A DNA stretch of 33,797 nt from Spirochaetales bacterium Spiro_02 (GTDB taxonomy: Bacteria; Spirochaetota; Spirochaetia; Sphaerochaetales; Sphaerochaetaceae): positions 1-33,797 of the forward strand of contig LVBD01000026.1 of the NCBI GenBank assembly GCA_001604275.1. The letters are read 5' to 3'. Below the pieces are notes generated by a model. That model saw nothing but the letters and a program-made list of their open reading frames with translations. It had not been told where the DNA came from and did no database searches. How positions within the stretch are numbered: the first letter of the stretch is position 1; the number at the start of each line of letters is the position of its first letter. Shown here in pieces: positions 1 to 7,813 of the stretch. A program made the position numbers and the translations under genes.

Positions 1-10
1 TCTATACCCC

Positions 11-50
11 AGTGACAAAGTCCCTTTCATTACCTCAGGACTTTATCACT
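11..50. repeat. Inverted repeat upstream of the first ABC cassette
   Basis: Two 13-base arms (11-23, AGTGACAAAGTCC; 38-50, GGACTTTATCACT) are reverse complements with one mismatch and are separated by 15 bases. No T-run follows directly, so a simple intrinsic terminator is not obvious. It could be the end of an upstream transcript cut off by the window edge, or an operator about 40 bases upstream of the -35 box. The role is unknown. Confidence 0.45.
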
Positions 51-89
51 TCCCAATGAGGCAGCCTATGGCCGTGGGCGTTTTTTTTG

Positions 90-118
90 TTGACAGGTGC
101 TAGGGGGCGGGTTAGCAT
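90..118 (+). promoter_or_regulatory. Sigma70-type promoter of the first ABC cassette
   Basis: A perfect -35 box TTGACA lies at 90-95. A 17-base spacer leads to TAGCAT at 113-118, which matches four of six -10 positions. A run of eight T at 81-88 lies directly upstream and could act as an UP-like element. The start of transcription would be near 125, about 60 bases before the binding-protein ATG at 188. Confidence 0.6.
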
Positions 119-187
119 GGGAAACGATTCGGGCATGGGGACTGGTAGTCCGTTGAGTCGTGCCCGCATTTGTTCCAGGAGGAAAAC

Positions 188-1267
188 ATGAAGAAACTGT
201 TTGTTCTGTTGATGATTCTGTCGCTGTTCGTTCCGGCTGCCTTTGCCCAGGGAGGGCAGGAAGCAACCCCTGCTCCTGCAGCGACGGCTCCGGCTGCGGA
301 AACCACCGCTGCCACGGCGGTGACTGGTGGAAGCGTCAATGCCTATACGACGTTGGAAGAGCCGCTTGCCGCAAAGTTGTTCCAGCTTTTCGAACAGGAG
401 ACCGGTATCAAGGTCAACTTCGTCCGTCTGTCCGGCGGCGAATGCGTCGCCCGGCTCGAAGCCGAGGCCGCCAATCCGCAGGCATCGATCTGGGTCGGCG
501 GGGTAGGGCTTGACCACATCACCGCAAAAAGCAAGGGGCTGACCACTCCGTATGTCAGTCGCTATGCAAGCAAGACTCCTGCGCAGTTCCGCGATCCCGA
601 CAACTATTTCATCGGCCTGTATGTCGGACCGTTGACGTTCGTCACGAACACCGACCGCGCCAAGGAACTCGGCCTGGACATCCCCCAGAGCTGGGCGGAC
701 CTGCTCAAGCCCGAGTACAAGGGGTATATCCGCATGGCAAGCCCGAACTCTTCCGGAACCGCATACAATGTGCTGACTACGATGCTCGACATCTATGGCA
801 CCGAAGACGCGATGATGGATTACATGAAGCAATTGGATAAGAATATCGACCAGTACACCAAGAGCGGTTCCGCTCCCGGCAAGAGCGTCGCCACCGGCGA
901 GATCCCCATAGCTATCGGTTATGCCCATGACCAGGTCAAGCTGAAGGCTGCCGGCGCTCCGATCGTCATCACCGCTCCTGCCGAAGGTACCGGCTATGAG
1001 CTGGCTTCCATGTCGCTGGTCAAGGGCGGCAAGGATACCGTCAACGCAAAGAAGCTCTACGACTGGATTCTCTCCAGCCCAGTGGCACAGCAGACCTTCA
1101 CCGAATGGTATGTGGTGCTCGTCGCGGACGGCGCTCCGAAGCATCCCGACGCCCTGTCGATCAACGAAATCAAGACCGTGGTGCAAGACATGGCGTGGGA
1201 CGGCGACTCTGTCAACAAGACCAGGTTGTTGGACCGCTGGACCAACGAGATCGGCAACAAGAGATAA
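188..1267 (+). CDS. ABC transporter periplasmic substrate-binding protein (AfuA/FbpA-like), cassette 1
   Basis: 359-residue extracytoplasmic solute receptor for the permease and ATPase that follow. The ATG at 188 is preferred over an upstream in-frame TTG at 170 because AGGAGG (177-182) sits at the right distance. Residues 1-20 form a signal peptide ending AFA, with no lipobox cysteine, so the protein is soluble in the periplasm. A low-complexity Ala/Pro/Thr linker (about 24-46) precedes the folded domain. Family signatures are the ETGIKVNFV strand, SWADLLKPEYKG (168-179) and NSSGT (187-191). The twin tyrosines that bind Fe3+ in FbpA/FutA are absent; that position reads GYAHDQ (244-249). His247, Asp248 and Glu271 have the spacing I recall for the glucose-6-phosphate ligands of AfuA (His205, Asp206, Glu229). 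This suggests a sugar phosphate or similar ligand rather than iron. Family call firm, substrate inferred. Confidence 0.88.
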   Translation: MKKLFVLLMILSLFVPAAFAQGGQEATPAPAATAPAAETTAATAVTGGSVNAYTTLEEPLAAKLFQLFEQETGIKVNFVRLSGGECVARLEAEAANPQASIWVGGVGLDHITAKSKGLTTPYVSRYASKTPAQFRDPDNYFIGLYVGPLTFVTNTDRAKELGLDIPQSWADLLKPEYKGYIRMASPNSSGTAYNVLTTMLDIYGTEDAMMDYMKQLDKNIDQYTKSGSAPGKSVATGEIPIAIGYAHDQVKLKAAGAPIVITAPAEGTGYELASMSLVKGGKDTVNAKKLYDWILSSPVAQQTFTEWYVVLVADGAPKHPDALSINEIKTVVQDMAWDGDSVNKTRLLDRWTNEIGNKR

Positions 1268-1313
1268 CCGTGGCATCGTGTGAACGGTTTTTCATCACTA
1301 TGACATGATCTTT

Positions 1314-1346
1314 CTACCTGCGGGAGGCGGGACTTCCCGCAGGTAG
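1314..1346 (+). promoter_or_regulatory. Stem-loop between binding-protein and permease genes, cassette 1
   Basis: A perfect 12-bp stem (CTACCTGCGGGA at 1314-1325, complement at 1335-1346) encloses a 9-base loop and has no T-run after it. In binding-protein operons such intergenic hairpins often protect the upstream mRNA from 3' exonucleases or partly stop transcription, giving more receptor than permease. That role is inferred. A comparable hairpin sits at the same place in cassette 2. Confidence 0.7.
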
Positions 1347-1379
1347 TGTATTTGAGCTAGACAAGAAGAGACGGTCAAG

Positions 1380-3617
1380 ATGTTTACAAAAAAGAGAATC
1401 CTGCAGTTCTGCCTTGCCGCCGTTGTGTTTCTGCTCGCCGATTTCTGGATCTATCAGACGCTGTCAGCCAATTTCCAGTCGTACGCGGAGCAGCGCAACT
1501 TCAATGAAATCGAACTGTTTGCGCGGACTGCCCCCGAAGGGCAGGATGTCCAGGACTATGAGCAATGGCTTCCGACGGTAAAATCGATTATCCCGGGCGC
1601 GAGAGCCCTGTATTTTTCCTATGATGAATCGGTTTTCAACTTTGTCCCGGCGACTGGGTCGCCTACCGCTATGGCCTTGTGGAATTCCAATCGGGGGAGC
1701 GCGGAGTTCAACAAGGCGATGGAAAGCGTCTACTATCTGGAGCCGATGAAGCTGTCGCGGATGTTCCAGGCGGACTATTCGAAGGATCCTGATGAAAACA
1801 GCGCGGAAATCTTGGGATCCCAGGTCTTTTTCGTGCCGGTGATCGATGAGACCGGGTATCAGGCCTCCGGAGCGATCATGATTCTCGTGCCCGACGTGTC
1901 TGTGACCGGTTTCCAGTCGCTGCTGCGGACGTTGCTGATCGCCGCGGCGGTGTTCTTCCTTGCGGTCATTACGGTAATCCTGTTCACCCGCGATCCAATG
2001 ACCGGTTTCATGGTGCTCGCGCTGTTCGTCATCGTGCTGGTGTTCATTGCCTATCCGTTGTTCGAGGCGGTGCGGCTGTCGTTCCTCAAGAACGGGAAGT
2101 TCACCCTTGAGATTTGGAAGGAGTGCCTGTCCCCGACGTATATCGTCGCATTGTGGGGGTCGCTGAAGCTCGGCGTGCTGACGGCGACGTTCTCCACGTT
2201 GCTCGGCTTTATCTTCGCGTTCCTCATCGAGCGGACATCGTTTCGTCAGAAGAAATTGATGACGACGCTGGCGACGATGCCTGTCATTTCTCCACCGTTC
2301 TCGCTGTCGTTGTCGATCATATTGCTGTTCGGCAACAACGGGCTGATCTCGAAGCAGTTGCTGCATCTCAATACGTCGATCTATGGTCTGGGCGGCCTGA
2401 CGTTGGTCGAGGTGATCGGCATGTTCCCCATCGCGTTCCTGTCGATCAGCGGGGTGTTGCGGCAGATCGATTCGACCGTGGAGGATGCGTCTCTGGATCT
2501 GAGCGCCACCAAGTGGCAGACGTTCAGGACGATCACGTTGCCGTTGGCGGTGCCCGGGATCCTGTCGGGCTGGCTATTGGTGTTCACCAATTCGCTCGCC
2601 GACTTCGCAAACCCGTTGCTGTTGTCCGGAGATTACCGCGTGCTGTCCACCGAGGCGTACATGCTGGTCACCGGCCGGAGCAATCTGGGCGCAGGTTCTG
2701 CGTTGTCGTTTCTGCTGCTGATGCCGACGCTCACCGCGTTCCTCGTGCAGCGGTTCTGGGTGGCGAGGAAGAGCTATGTCACTGTCACCGGCAAGCCGTC
2801 GACGGTGCTGACGGAACTGACCAGTACGCCGGTTCGTCGGGTGCTGGAGGTCATCTCCTGGGCTGTACTCGGGTTCATCCTAGCCCTGTACCTGACGATT
2901 TTCGCCGGGTGCTTCGTCAAGAACTGGGGTATCGACTATACGTTCACCATGGCGAACTGGGGCGAGGCGCTCAGCCGCGGGTGGACGAGCATCCGCGATA
3001 CTGTGACGCTCGCCGCGATCGCAACGCCGATCGCAGGTCTGCTGGCGATGATGGCTGCGATGCTGATCGTCCGAAAGAAATTCCCCGGCAAGCGACTGCT
3101 GGAGATGCTGATCATGACGCCGTATGCGATTCCCGGTACGCTGATCGGCATCAGCTATATCCTGGCGTTCAACAAGCCACCGATTCTGCTGGTCGGCACC
3201 GGCGCGATCATCGTCATCAACTATGTGATCCGCGAACTGCCGGTCGGGCTTGAGAACGGCATCACGGCTCTGCATCAGATCGATCCATCTATCGAGGAGG
3301 CGGCCGCCGATCTGGGCGCCGATGTGCCCACAGTGTTCCGCACGATCGTGCTGCCGCTGGTGCGGCCGGCGTTCCTGTCGAGCATGTCGTATACGTTCGT
3401 CAGGTCGATGACCGCCGTCAGCGCGATCATCTTCCTGATTTCCGCCCGCTGGAATCATCTGACCGTGCTGATCTTCAACTTTTCGGAGAATCTGCGGTTC
3501 GGTCTGGCCAGTGTCCTGTCGTTCGTCCTGATCGTCATCGTTCTCGGCGTATTTGCGCTGATGCAGGTGCTGGTCAAGGATGACAAACTGACTCAGAAAA
3601 CAATTTCTGCCCGCTAA
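1380..3617 (+). CDS. ABC transporter permease, fused double BPD domain with extra N-terminal extracytoplasmic domain
   Basis: 745-residue inner-membrane subunit. Two binding-protein-dependent permease domains are fused in one chain, each with the cytoplasmic EAA loop that docks on the ATPase: EDASLDLSATKW from Glu368 and EEAAADLGAD from Glu639. This is the FbpB/AfuB architecture. What is unusual is the first 210 residues: a membrane segment (about 8-28), a hydrophilic extracytoplasmic stretch (about 29-184), then a second membrane segment (about 185-205) before the first ordinary permease helix. That stretch ends in a pattern like VFFVPVIDETGYQASGAIMI, reminiscent of Cache/PAS-like sensor folds. 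The paralogue in cassette 2 lacks it. The start at 1380 has only a weak ribosome binding site, but the helix beginning at residue 8 supports it. The ATPase gene follows after 11 bases, so the two are co-translated. The permease call is firm; the sensor-like fold is a guess. Confidence 0.9.
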   Translation: MFTKKRILQFCLAAVVFLLADFWIYQTLSANFQSYAEQRNFNEIELFARTAPEGQDVQDYEQWLPTVKSIIPGARALYFSYDESVFNFVPATGSPTAMALWNSNRGSAEFNKAMESVYYLEPMKLSRMFQADYSKDPDENSAEILGSQVFFVPVIDETGYQASGAIMILVPDVSVTGFQSLLRTLLIAAAVFFLAVITVILFTRDPMTGFMVLALFVIVLVFIAYPLFEAVRLSFLKNGKFTLEIWKECLSPTYIVALWGSLKLGVLTATFSTLLGFIFAFLIERTSFRQKKLMTTLATMPVISPPFSLSLSIILLFGNNGLISKQLLHLNTSIYGLGGLTLVEVIGMFPIAFLSISGVLRQIDSTVEDASLDLSATKWQTFRTITLPLAVPGILSGWLLVFTNSLADFANPLLLSGDYRVLSTEAYMLVTGRSNLGAGSALSFLLLMPTLTAFLVQRFWVARKSYVTVTGKPSTVLTELTSTPVRRVLEVISWAVLGFILALYLTIFAGCFVKNWGIDYTFTMANWGEALSRGWTSIRDTVTLAAIATPIAGLLAMMAAMLIVRKKFPGKRLLEMLIMTPYAIPGTLIGISYILAFNKPPILLVGTGAIIVINYVIRELPVGLENGITALHQIDPSIEEAAADLGADVPTVFRTIVLPLVRPAFLSSMSYTFVRSMTAVSAIIFLISARWNHLTVLIFNFSENLRFGLASVLSFVLIVIVLGVFALMQVLVKDDKLTQKTISAR

Positions 3618-3628
3618 GGTGGTGTGCT

Positions 3629-4729
3629 ATGGAAAAGAAAAGTGTATCGGTAACTCTCGAGCATGTTACCAAGCGATTCAAGGATGTGAAGGGCAAGGCC
3701 GATGTGGTCGCCGTCAATGATTCGAACTTCATCATCGAGCCGGGTGAACTGGTGACGTTGCTGGGGCCGTCGGGCTGTGGAAAGACGACGACGCTGCGGA
3801 TGATCGCCGGGTTCGAGCTTCCGACGGAAGGAAAGATTTTCATCGGCAACGAGGACGTGACGATGTTGCCGCCGAACAAGCGCGATACGGCGACGATGTT
3901 CCAGAGCTACGGGCTGTTCCCTCATATGACGGTGTTCGACAACGTTGCCTATGGTCTGAAGTTGCGCAAGGTTCCGTCGGAGGAGATCAAGGTCCGTGTC
4001 AACGAGACGCTCTCTTTGGTCGGTCTGGCCGACTACGGAGATCGTGCTCCTTCGAAGCTCTCCGGCGGGCAGCAGCAGCGCGTGGCGTTGGCCCGCAGTC
4101 TGATCGTGACTCCTTCCGTGCTGTTGCTCGACGAGCCGTTGTCCAACCTCGATGCCTTGCTTCGCGAACAGATGCGCGTGGAGATCCGCAAGATCCAGCG
4201 GGATCTGGGCATCACCGCCGTATATGTCACACATGACCGCGTCGAGGCGATGAGTCTGTCCGATCGGGTAGTGGTGATGAAGGATGGCTATATCCGGCAG
4301 ATCGGAGCTCCGTCGGAGATCTACGAATCGCCGAATTCCCGGTTCGTCGCCGGCTTCGTCGGAAAGGCGGCGTTCTTCCCTGTGACGATCATGGGGCATG
4401 ATGGGCCTCACTGGACATGCGATCTGGGAGGCCGGGCGGTCGTGGTCGCCCATGCCGCGGACGATGTATCGGTGGGTGATGATGCCGTACTGATGGCTCG
4501 TCCCGAATCCCTGCGGCTGGCGGCTCCGGGCGAGGGGCATATCGATGGGCGGGTGCGCATGAATGTCTATCTTGGTAACAGTCTGGAGTCGTTCATCCAG
4601 ACGCCGTTCGGCGAGGTGCTGGTCCAGATCGATGATCCGCATGCCAAGCGGGTGTATCCCGAAGGAGCCGAGGTGTCGATCGATTTCTCGCCGGATCGGG
4701 TGCGCATCCTCAATAAGGACGAAGAATAA
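3629..4729 (+). CDS. ABC transporter ATP-binding protein, cassette 1
   Basis: 366-residue cytoplasmic ATPase energising the upstream permease. Motifs are complete: Walker A GPSGCGKT (46-53), Q-loop within MFQSYGLFPH, signature LSGGQQQ (144-150), Walker B LLLDEP with Asp168 and Glu169, and the H-loop at His202. Residues after about 240 form the TOBE-type regulatory domain usual in the CUT1/Fe/spermidine family. The start has a GGTGG ribosome binding site, 11 bases after the permease stop. The gene ends just before an unusual tandem repeat array. Role as the importer motor is firm; substrate as for the binding protein. Confidence 0.93.
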   Translation: MEKKSVSVTLEHVTKRFKDVKGKADVVAVNDSNFIIEPGELVTLLGPSGCGKTTTLRMIAGFELPTEGKIFIGNEDVTMLPPNKRDTATMFQSYGLFPHMTVFDNVAYGLKLRKVPSEEIKVRVNETLSLVGLADYGDRAPSKLSGGQQQRVALARSLIVTPSVLLLDEPLSNLDALLREQMRVEIRKIQRDLGITAVYVTHDRVEAMSLSDRVVVMKDGYIRQIGAPSEIYESPNSRFVAGFVGKAAFFPVTIMGHDGPHWTCDLGGRAVVVAHAADDVSVGDDAVLMARPESLRLAAPGEGHIDGRVRMNVYLGNSLESFIQTPFGEVLVQIDDPHAKRVYPEGAEVSIDFSPDRVRILNKDEE

Positions 4730-4828
4730 AGGGTCATGGTAGGATTAGGGTCCTGGTAGGGTCATTGTGGGAGGTGTTGTAGGAGGTGTTGTAGGAGGTG
4801 TTGTAGGAGGTGTTGTAGGAGATGAGGG
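4730..4828 (+). repeat. Tandem repeat array rich in anti-Shine-Dalgarno complements
   Basis: Immediately after the ATPase stop codon come 11-base units AGGGTCATGGT (4730), AGGGTCCTGGT (4747) and AGGGTCATTGT (4758). Four 12-base units (A/G)GGAGGTGTTGT follow at 4769, 4781, 4793 and 4805, then a decayed copy AGGAGATGAGGG at 4817. Each perfect unit contains AGGAGGTG, the complement of the 16S rRNA 3' end (CACCTCCT), and then TTG-TAG, a start codon next to a stop. No gene start lies at a usable distance. It may be simple slippage, or it may bind 30S subunits in the mRNA. Confidence 0.75.
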
Positions 4829-4880
4829 TGGGGCGCTAGAACTCGAATCGTCACGACATCTATCGCGGGCCGGAAAAGCA

Positions 4881-4918
4881 TGATACACTGAAATTCCACC
4901 GGAAAGAGGTTTCGGTGG
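4881..4918 (+). promoter_or_regulatory. Possible extended -10 promoter and 5' stem-loop of cassette 2
   Basis: TGATACACT (4881-4889) looks like an extended -10 element, without a recognisable -35 box. Transcription would start near 4896, exactly where a small inverted repeat begins: CCACCG (4896-4901) pairs with CGGTGG (4913-4918), and adjacent AAA/TTT bases extend the stem around a bulge. A hairpin at the very 5' end could stabilise the mRNA. This is weak evidence; cassette 2 might also be read through from cassette 1. Confidence 0.35.
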
Positions 4919-4941
4919 TATGGAAGCAAAAGGAGGCTCAT

Positions 4942-5964
4942 ATGAAGAAACTGTCTGTCGCGGTGCTTGTCTTATTCCTGAGTTTCGTCGCTGTGTTCGC
5001 ACAGGGAACCAAGGAGGACGGTGCTGCCGCCAAGGAACTGATCGTATATGCAAGTGTGGATGAAGCGAATGCAGTGAAGATTCTCGATGCGTTCACGGCG
5101 GAAACCGGTATCAAAACAAGTTTCGTCCAGCTTTCCTCAGGCCCCGCATTGACGCGAATCCAAGCGGAAGCGGGTCGCCCGCAGGCCGATGTCTGGCTCG
5201 GTGCACCGAGCGACAACCATGTTACGGCGAAGAATGCCGGACTAACGATGCCGTACAAGGGAGATGCGTTTGAGGCGCTCGGTGCTGAATTCAAGGATCC
5301 TGACGGATATTGGAGAGGTTTCTATATGAATCCGCTGTGCTTCGGCGTCAATACCGTCGCTTTGGCGAAGGCCGGGGCCGCGATGCCGACCAGTTGGGCT
5401 GATTTGCTGAAGCCGGAATACAAGGGATTGATTCAGGCCCCGACACCGCAGTCCGCGGGAACGGCGAAGATCATGCTGTACAGTCTGGTGGAGATGATGG
5501 GCGAGGATGCCGCGTTCGAATATATGGCTCGGTTGAACAAGAACATCCAGACCTACACATCCTCCGGGACGGGACCTTCCAAAGGGGTGAACGTCGGGGA
5601 TTGCGCCATCGGCATTCAGTTCTCGCCGGCTTTCTTCCAGATGCAGGCCAACGGTCAGCCGATCGAGATCGTATTTCCAAAAGAGGGCTTTGGATTTGAA
5701 TTTCCTGCAGCTTCCATTCTCTCGGGGGCGAAGAACTACGAAGCCGCGAAGATCTTCATGGATTGGCTGGTCAGCAAAAAAGGACAGGATGTCCTTGAAT
5801 CGACCGGCACATATTTCTATCCGGTGATCGATGATGCGAAGATCGATCCGATCATGCCCGCGTTCTCCACCTTGAACGTGGTACCGATCGACCTCGCATA
5901 CTATTCGGAAAACTATAGCCGATTGGTCGAACGCTGGGTAAATGAGGTCTTGAGCGCGAAATAG
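4942..5964 (+). CDS. ABC transporter periplasmic substrate-binding protein, cassette 2
   Basis: 340-residue paralogue of the first binding protein. The ATG at 4942 follows AAGGAGG (4930-4936); an upstream in-frame GTG at 4915 lacks such a site. Signal peptide about 1-20, cleaved after VFA, no lipobox. Shared signatures are ETGIKTSFV and SWADLLKPEYKG (151-162). At the position where the cassette 1 protein has His247-Asp248 this one reads FSPAFF (227-232), so the His/Asp pair is Pro229/Ala230, although Glu248 and Glu253 are kept. The FbpA-type twin tyrosines are also missing. The ligand is thus probably a non-iron solute different from that of cassette 1. The gene heads its own permease-ATPase set. 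Family call firm, substrate unknown. Confidence 0.88.
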   Translation: MKKLSVAVLVLFLSFVAVFAQGTKEDGAAAKELIVYASVDEANAVKILDAFTAETGIKTSFVQLSSGPALTRIQAEAGRPQADVWLGAPSDNHVTAKNAGLTMPYKGDAFEALGAEFKDPDGYWRGFYMNPLCFGVNTVALAKAGAAMPTSWADLLKPEYKGLIQAPTPQSAGTAKIMLYSLVEMMGEDAAFEYMARLNKNIQTYTSSGTGPSKGVNVGDCAIGIQFSPAFFQMQANGQPIEIVFPKEGFGFEFPAASILSGAKNYEAAKIFMDWLVSKKGQDVLESTGTYFYPVIDDAKIDPIMPAFSTLNVVPIDLAYYSENYSRLVERWVNEVLSAK

Positions 5965-5981
5965 CCGTTCAGGCATGACGG

Positions 5982-6016
5982 CAATGCGGCGTCCGGCGAG
6001 AGTCTGCGCCGCATTG
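5982..6016 (+). promoter_or_regulatory. Stem-loop between binding-protein and permease genes, cassette 2
   Basis: A perfect 10-bp stem (CAATGCGGCG at 5982-5991, CGCCGCATTG at 6007-6016) has a 15-base loop and no T-run. It lies 18 bases after the binding-protein stop, the same layout as the hairpin at 1314-1346 although the sequences differ. Likely an mRNA stabiliser or partial terminator favouring receptor expression (inferred). Confidence 0.65.
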
Positions 6017-6082
6017 GTTCCGCTCGATATGGGGATGTCCGGTTCCGACTGGAACGTCCACTGGAAAAAGACAAGAGGGACC

Positions 6083-7777
6083 ATGAAACGATTCCATTTT
6101 ACCGATCAGTGGAAGGATATGAAGAAGCTGAGCGGCGATCCCTTGTTGCTATGCGTCATCGTCGTCCTGTTGCTGTCGCTGATTATGTTCATCATCTATC
6201 CATTGCTGCGGGTGTGTATCGTCAGCTTTCAAGTCGACGGACATTTTTCACTCAAGAATTTTCGGGATGCGCTGACATATAGCAACGGCTATTATCTGAA
6301 AGCACTGTGGAACTCGCTGTGGATGGGTGTCGCCACTGCCGTGCTGGGGACTTTCGTTGCGTTCGTATTCGCATATTCCCTTACCCGGGCGAATATTCCT
6401 GGAAAGAAGTTTTTCAATGTCATTGCGACGATCCCAATCATCAGTCCGCCGTTTATCGGCGCTCTTGCGATCGTCATGTTGTTCGGCCGCAACGGATTCA
6501 TCAGCTCGACACTCCTGGGGATGCGCAATGCGAATGCCTACGGAGCGAAGGGCTTGTTGTTCGCGCAGGTTCTTACATTCTTTCCCGTCGCTTACATCAC
6601 CTTGCGGGGGGTGCTCGAATCGATCAGTCCGACGCTTGAGGATGCGGCGATGGATCTTGGGGGCAATCGCTTCACGATTTTTAGGAAAGTGACGTTACCG
6701 TTGGCAATTCCCGGGATCGCCAGTTCCATGTTGGTGCTGTTCGTGGAATCCCTTGCCGATTTCGGCAACCCACTGGTTCTCGCCGGCGCTCAGTTCCCGA
6801 TTCTGTCTGTCCAGGCATACCTTGAGATCACCGGGATGGGGAATTTTGCGAAAGGAGCCGCATTGGCGTTCATCCTTCTTGTTCCGTCCGTGTCGGTCTA
6901 TATGTTGCAGAAGTATTGGGTGAGCAAGAAACAGTATGTCACGGTGACGGGGAAGCCCACCCAGTCGACGAACAACGTGGTCAGCCCGACCGCCCGATGG
7001 ATTCTGTTCGCCGTCTCGTGCCTGATCGCTTCCGTTGTCATCCTTGTCTATGCCAGTATCATCTGGGGGGCGTTCGCGAAATCGTGGGGGAACAGCTATG
7101 AAGTGACTTTCGACAATTTCAAGTATGTGTTCCGGGTCGGTTTCGAATCGGTGTTGGATACATTGACCATAGCTGGTATCTCGACGCCGATCAGCGGTAT
7201 CATCGGGATGATGATCGCTTTTTTGGTGGTGCGGAAGCGATTCATCGGCCGTCGGTTCATGGAATTCTCGAGCATGTTGAGTTTCGCGGTGCCCGGAACC
7301 GTCATCGGTATCGGATATATTCTCGCTTTCAACCATGCGCCGTTCTATCTGACGGGGACGCTCGCCATCCTTCTGTTGAATTTTATCTTTCGGTATATCC
7401 CGGTAGGAATACAGGGAGGCGTCGCGGTGCTCAATCAGATCGATCCATCGATCGAGGAAGCAGCGGTCGATCTCGGGGCGGACAGCAATGTTACGTTCCG
7501 GAAAGTGACGCTTCCTTTGATGATTCCTGCGTTCTTCAGCGGGTTGATTTTCGCTTTTGTCCGGAGTATGACCGCAATCAGCGCGGCGATATTCTTGGTT
7601 TCAGCAAAATGGAAGTTCATGACCGTGCAGATCATGAGCCAGGTCGAGAGCGGACGGATCGGAGCCGCCGCCGCTTTCAGCCTGATTCTGGTCGGAATCA
7701 TTTTGATCGCCATGGCTGTGATCAAGCTGATTCTTCGGTTGAAATATCAGACGACGAGCTCGATTCTCTCCGGTTAA
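6083..7777 (+). CDS. ABC transporter permease, fused double BPD domain, cassette 2
   Basis: 564-residue inner-membrane permease with two transport domains in one polypeptide. The ATG at 6083 is chosen because AAGAGGGA (6073-6080) precedes it and the upstream in-frame sequence has no membrane or signal character. The first helix (about residues 21-46) belongs directly to the permease fold. The two EAA loops begin at Glu186 (EDAAMDLGGN) and Glu458 (EEAAVDLGAD) and should contact the ATPase encoded 36 bases downstream. It is clearly paralogous to the cassette 1 permease, sharing for example YVTVTGKP between the two halves, but it lacks that protein's N-terminal extracytoplasmic domain. Role firm, substrate unknown. 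Confidence 0.92.
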   Translation: MKRFHFTDQWKDMKKLSGDPLLLCVIVVLLLSLIMFIIYPLLRVCIVSFQVDGHFSLKNFRDALTYSNGYYLKALWNSLWMGVATAVLGTFVAFVFAYSLTRANIPGKKFFNVIATIPIISPPFIGALAIVMLFGRNGFISSTLLGMRNANAYGAKGLLFAQVLTFFPVAYITLRGVLESISPTLEDAAMDLGGNRFTIFRKVTLPLAIPGIASSMLVLFVESLADFGNPLVLAGAQFPILSVQAYLEITGMGNFAKGAALAFILLVPSVSVYMLQKYWVSKKQYVTVTGKPTQSTNNVVSPTARWILFAVSCLIASVVILVYASIIWGAFAKSWGNSYEVTFDNFKYVFRVGFESVLDTLTIAGISTPISGIIGMMIAFLVVRKRFIGRRFMEFSSMLSFAVPGTVIGIGYILAFNHAPFYLTGTLAILLLNFIFRYIPVGIQGGVAVLNQIDPSIEEAAVDLGADSNVTFRKVTLPLMIPAFFSGLIFAFVRSMTAISAAIFLVSAKWKFMTVQIMSQVESGRIGAAAAFSLILVGIILIAMAVIKLILRLKYQTTSSILSG

Positions 7778-7813
7778 TACGGCAGAATGACGATGGACAA
7801 GTGGAGATAGACG

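Noticed and set aside
35-1276. Long minus-strand open frame (413 codons) opposite the first binding protein
   Set aside because: It is a shadow produced by GC-rich codons: no ribosome binding site, no family likeness, and it covers a clear binding-protein gene and its promoter.
1464-2366. Minus-strand frame of 300 codons opposite the cassette 1 permease
   Set aside because: Arg/Gln/His-rich low-complexity translation typical of antisense frames; the permease frame has membrane helices and the EAA motif.
4745-5053. Minus-strand frame encoding a Pro/Thr repeat (PPTT)n
   Set aside because: It is simply the 12-base array at 4769-4816 read in the antisense direction; it runs into the start of the second binding protein and has no start signal.
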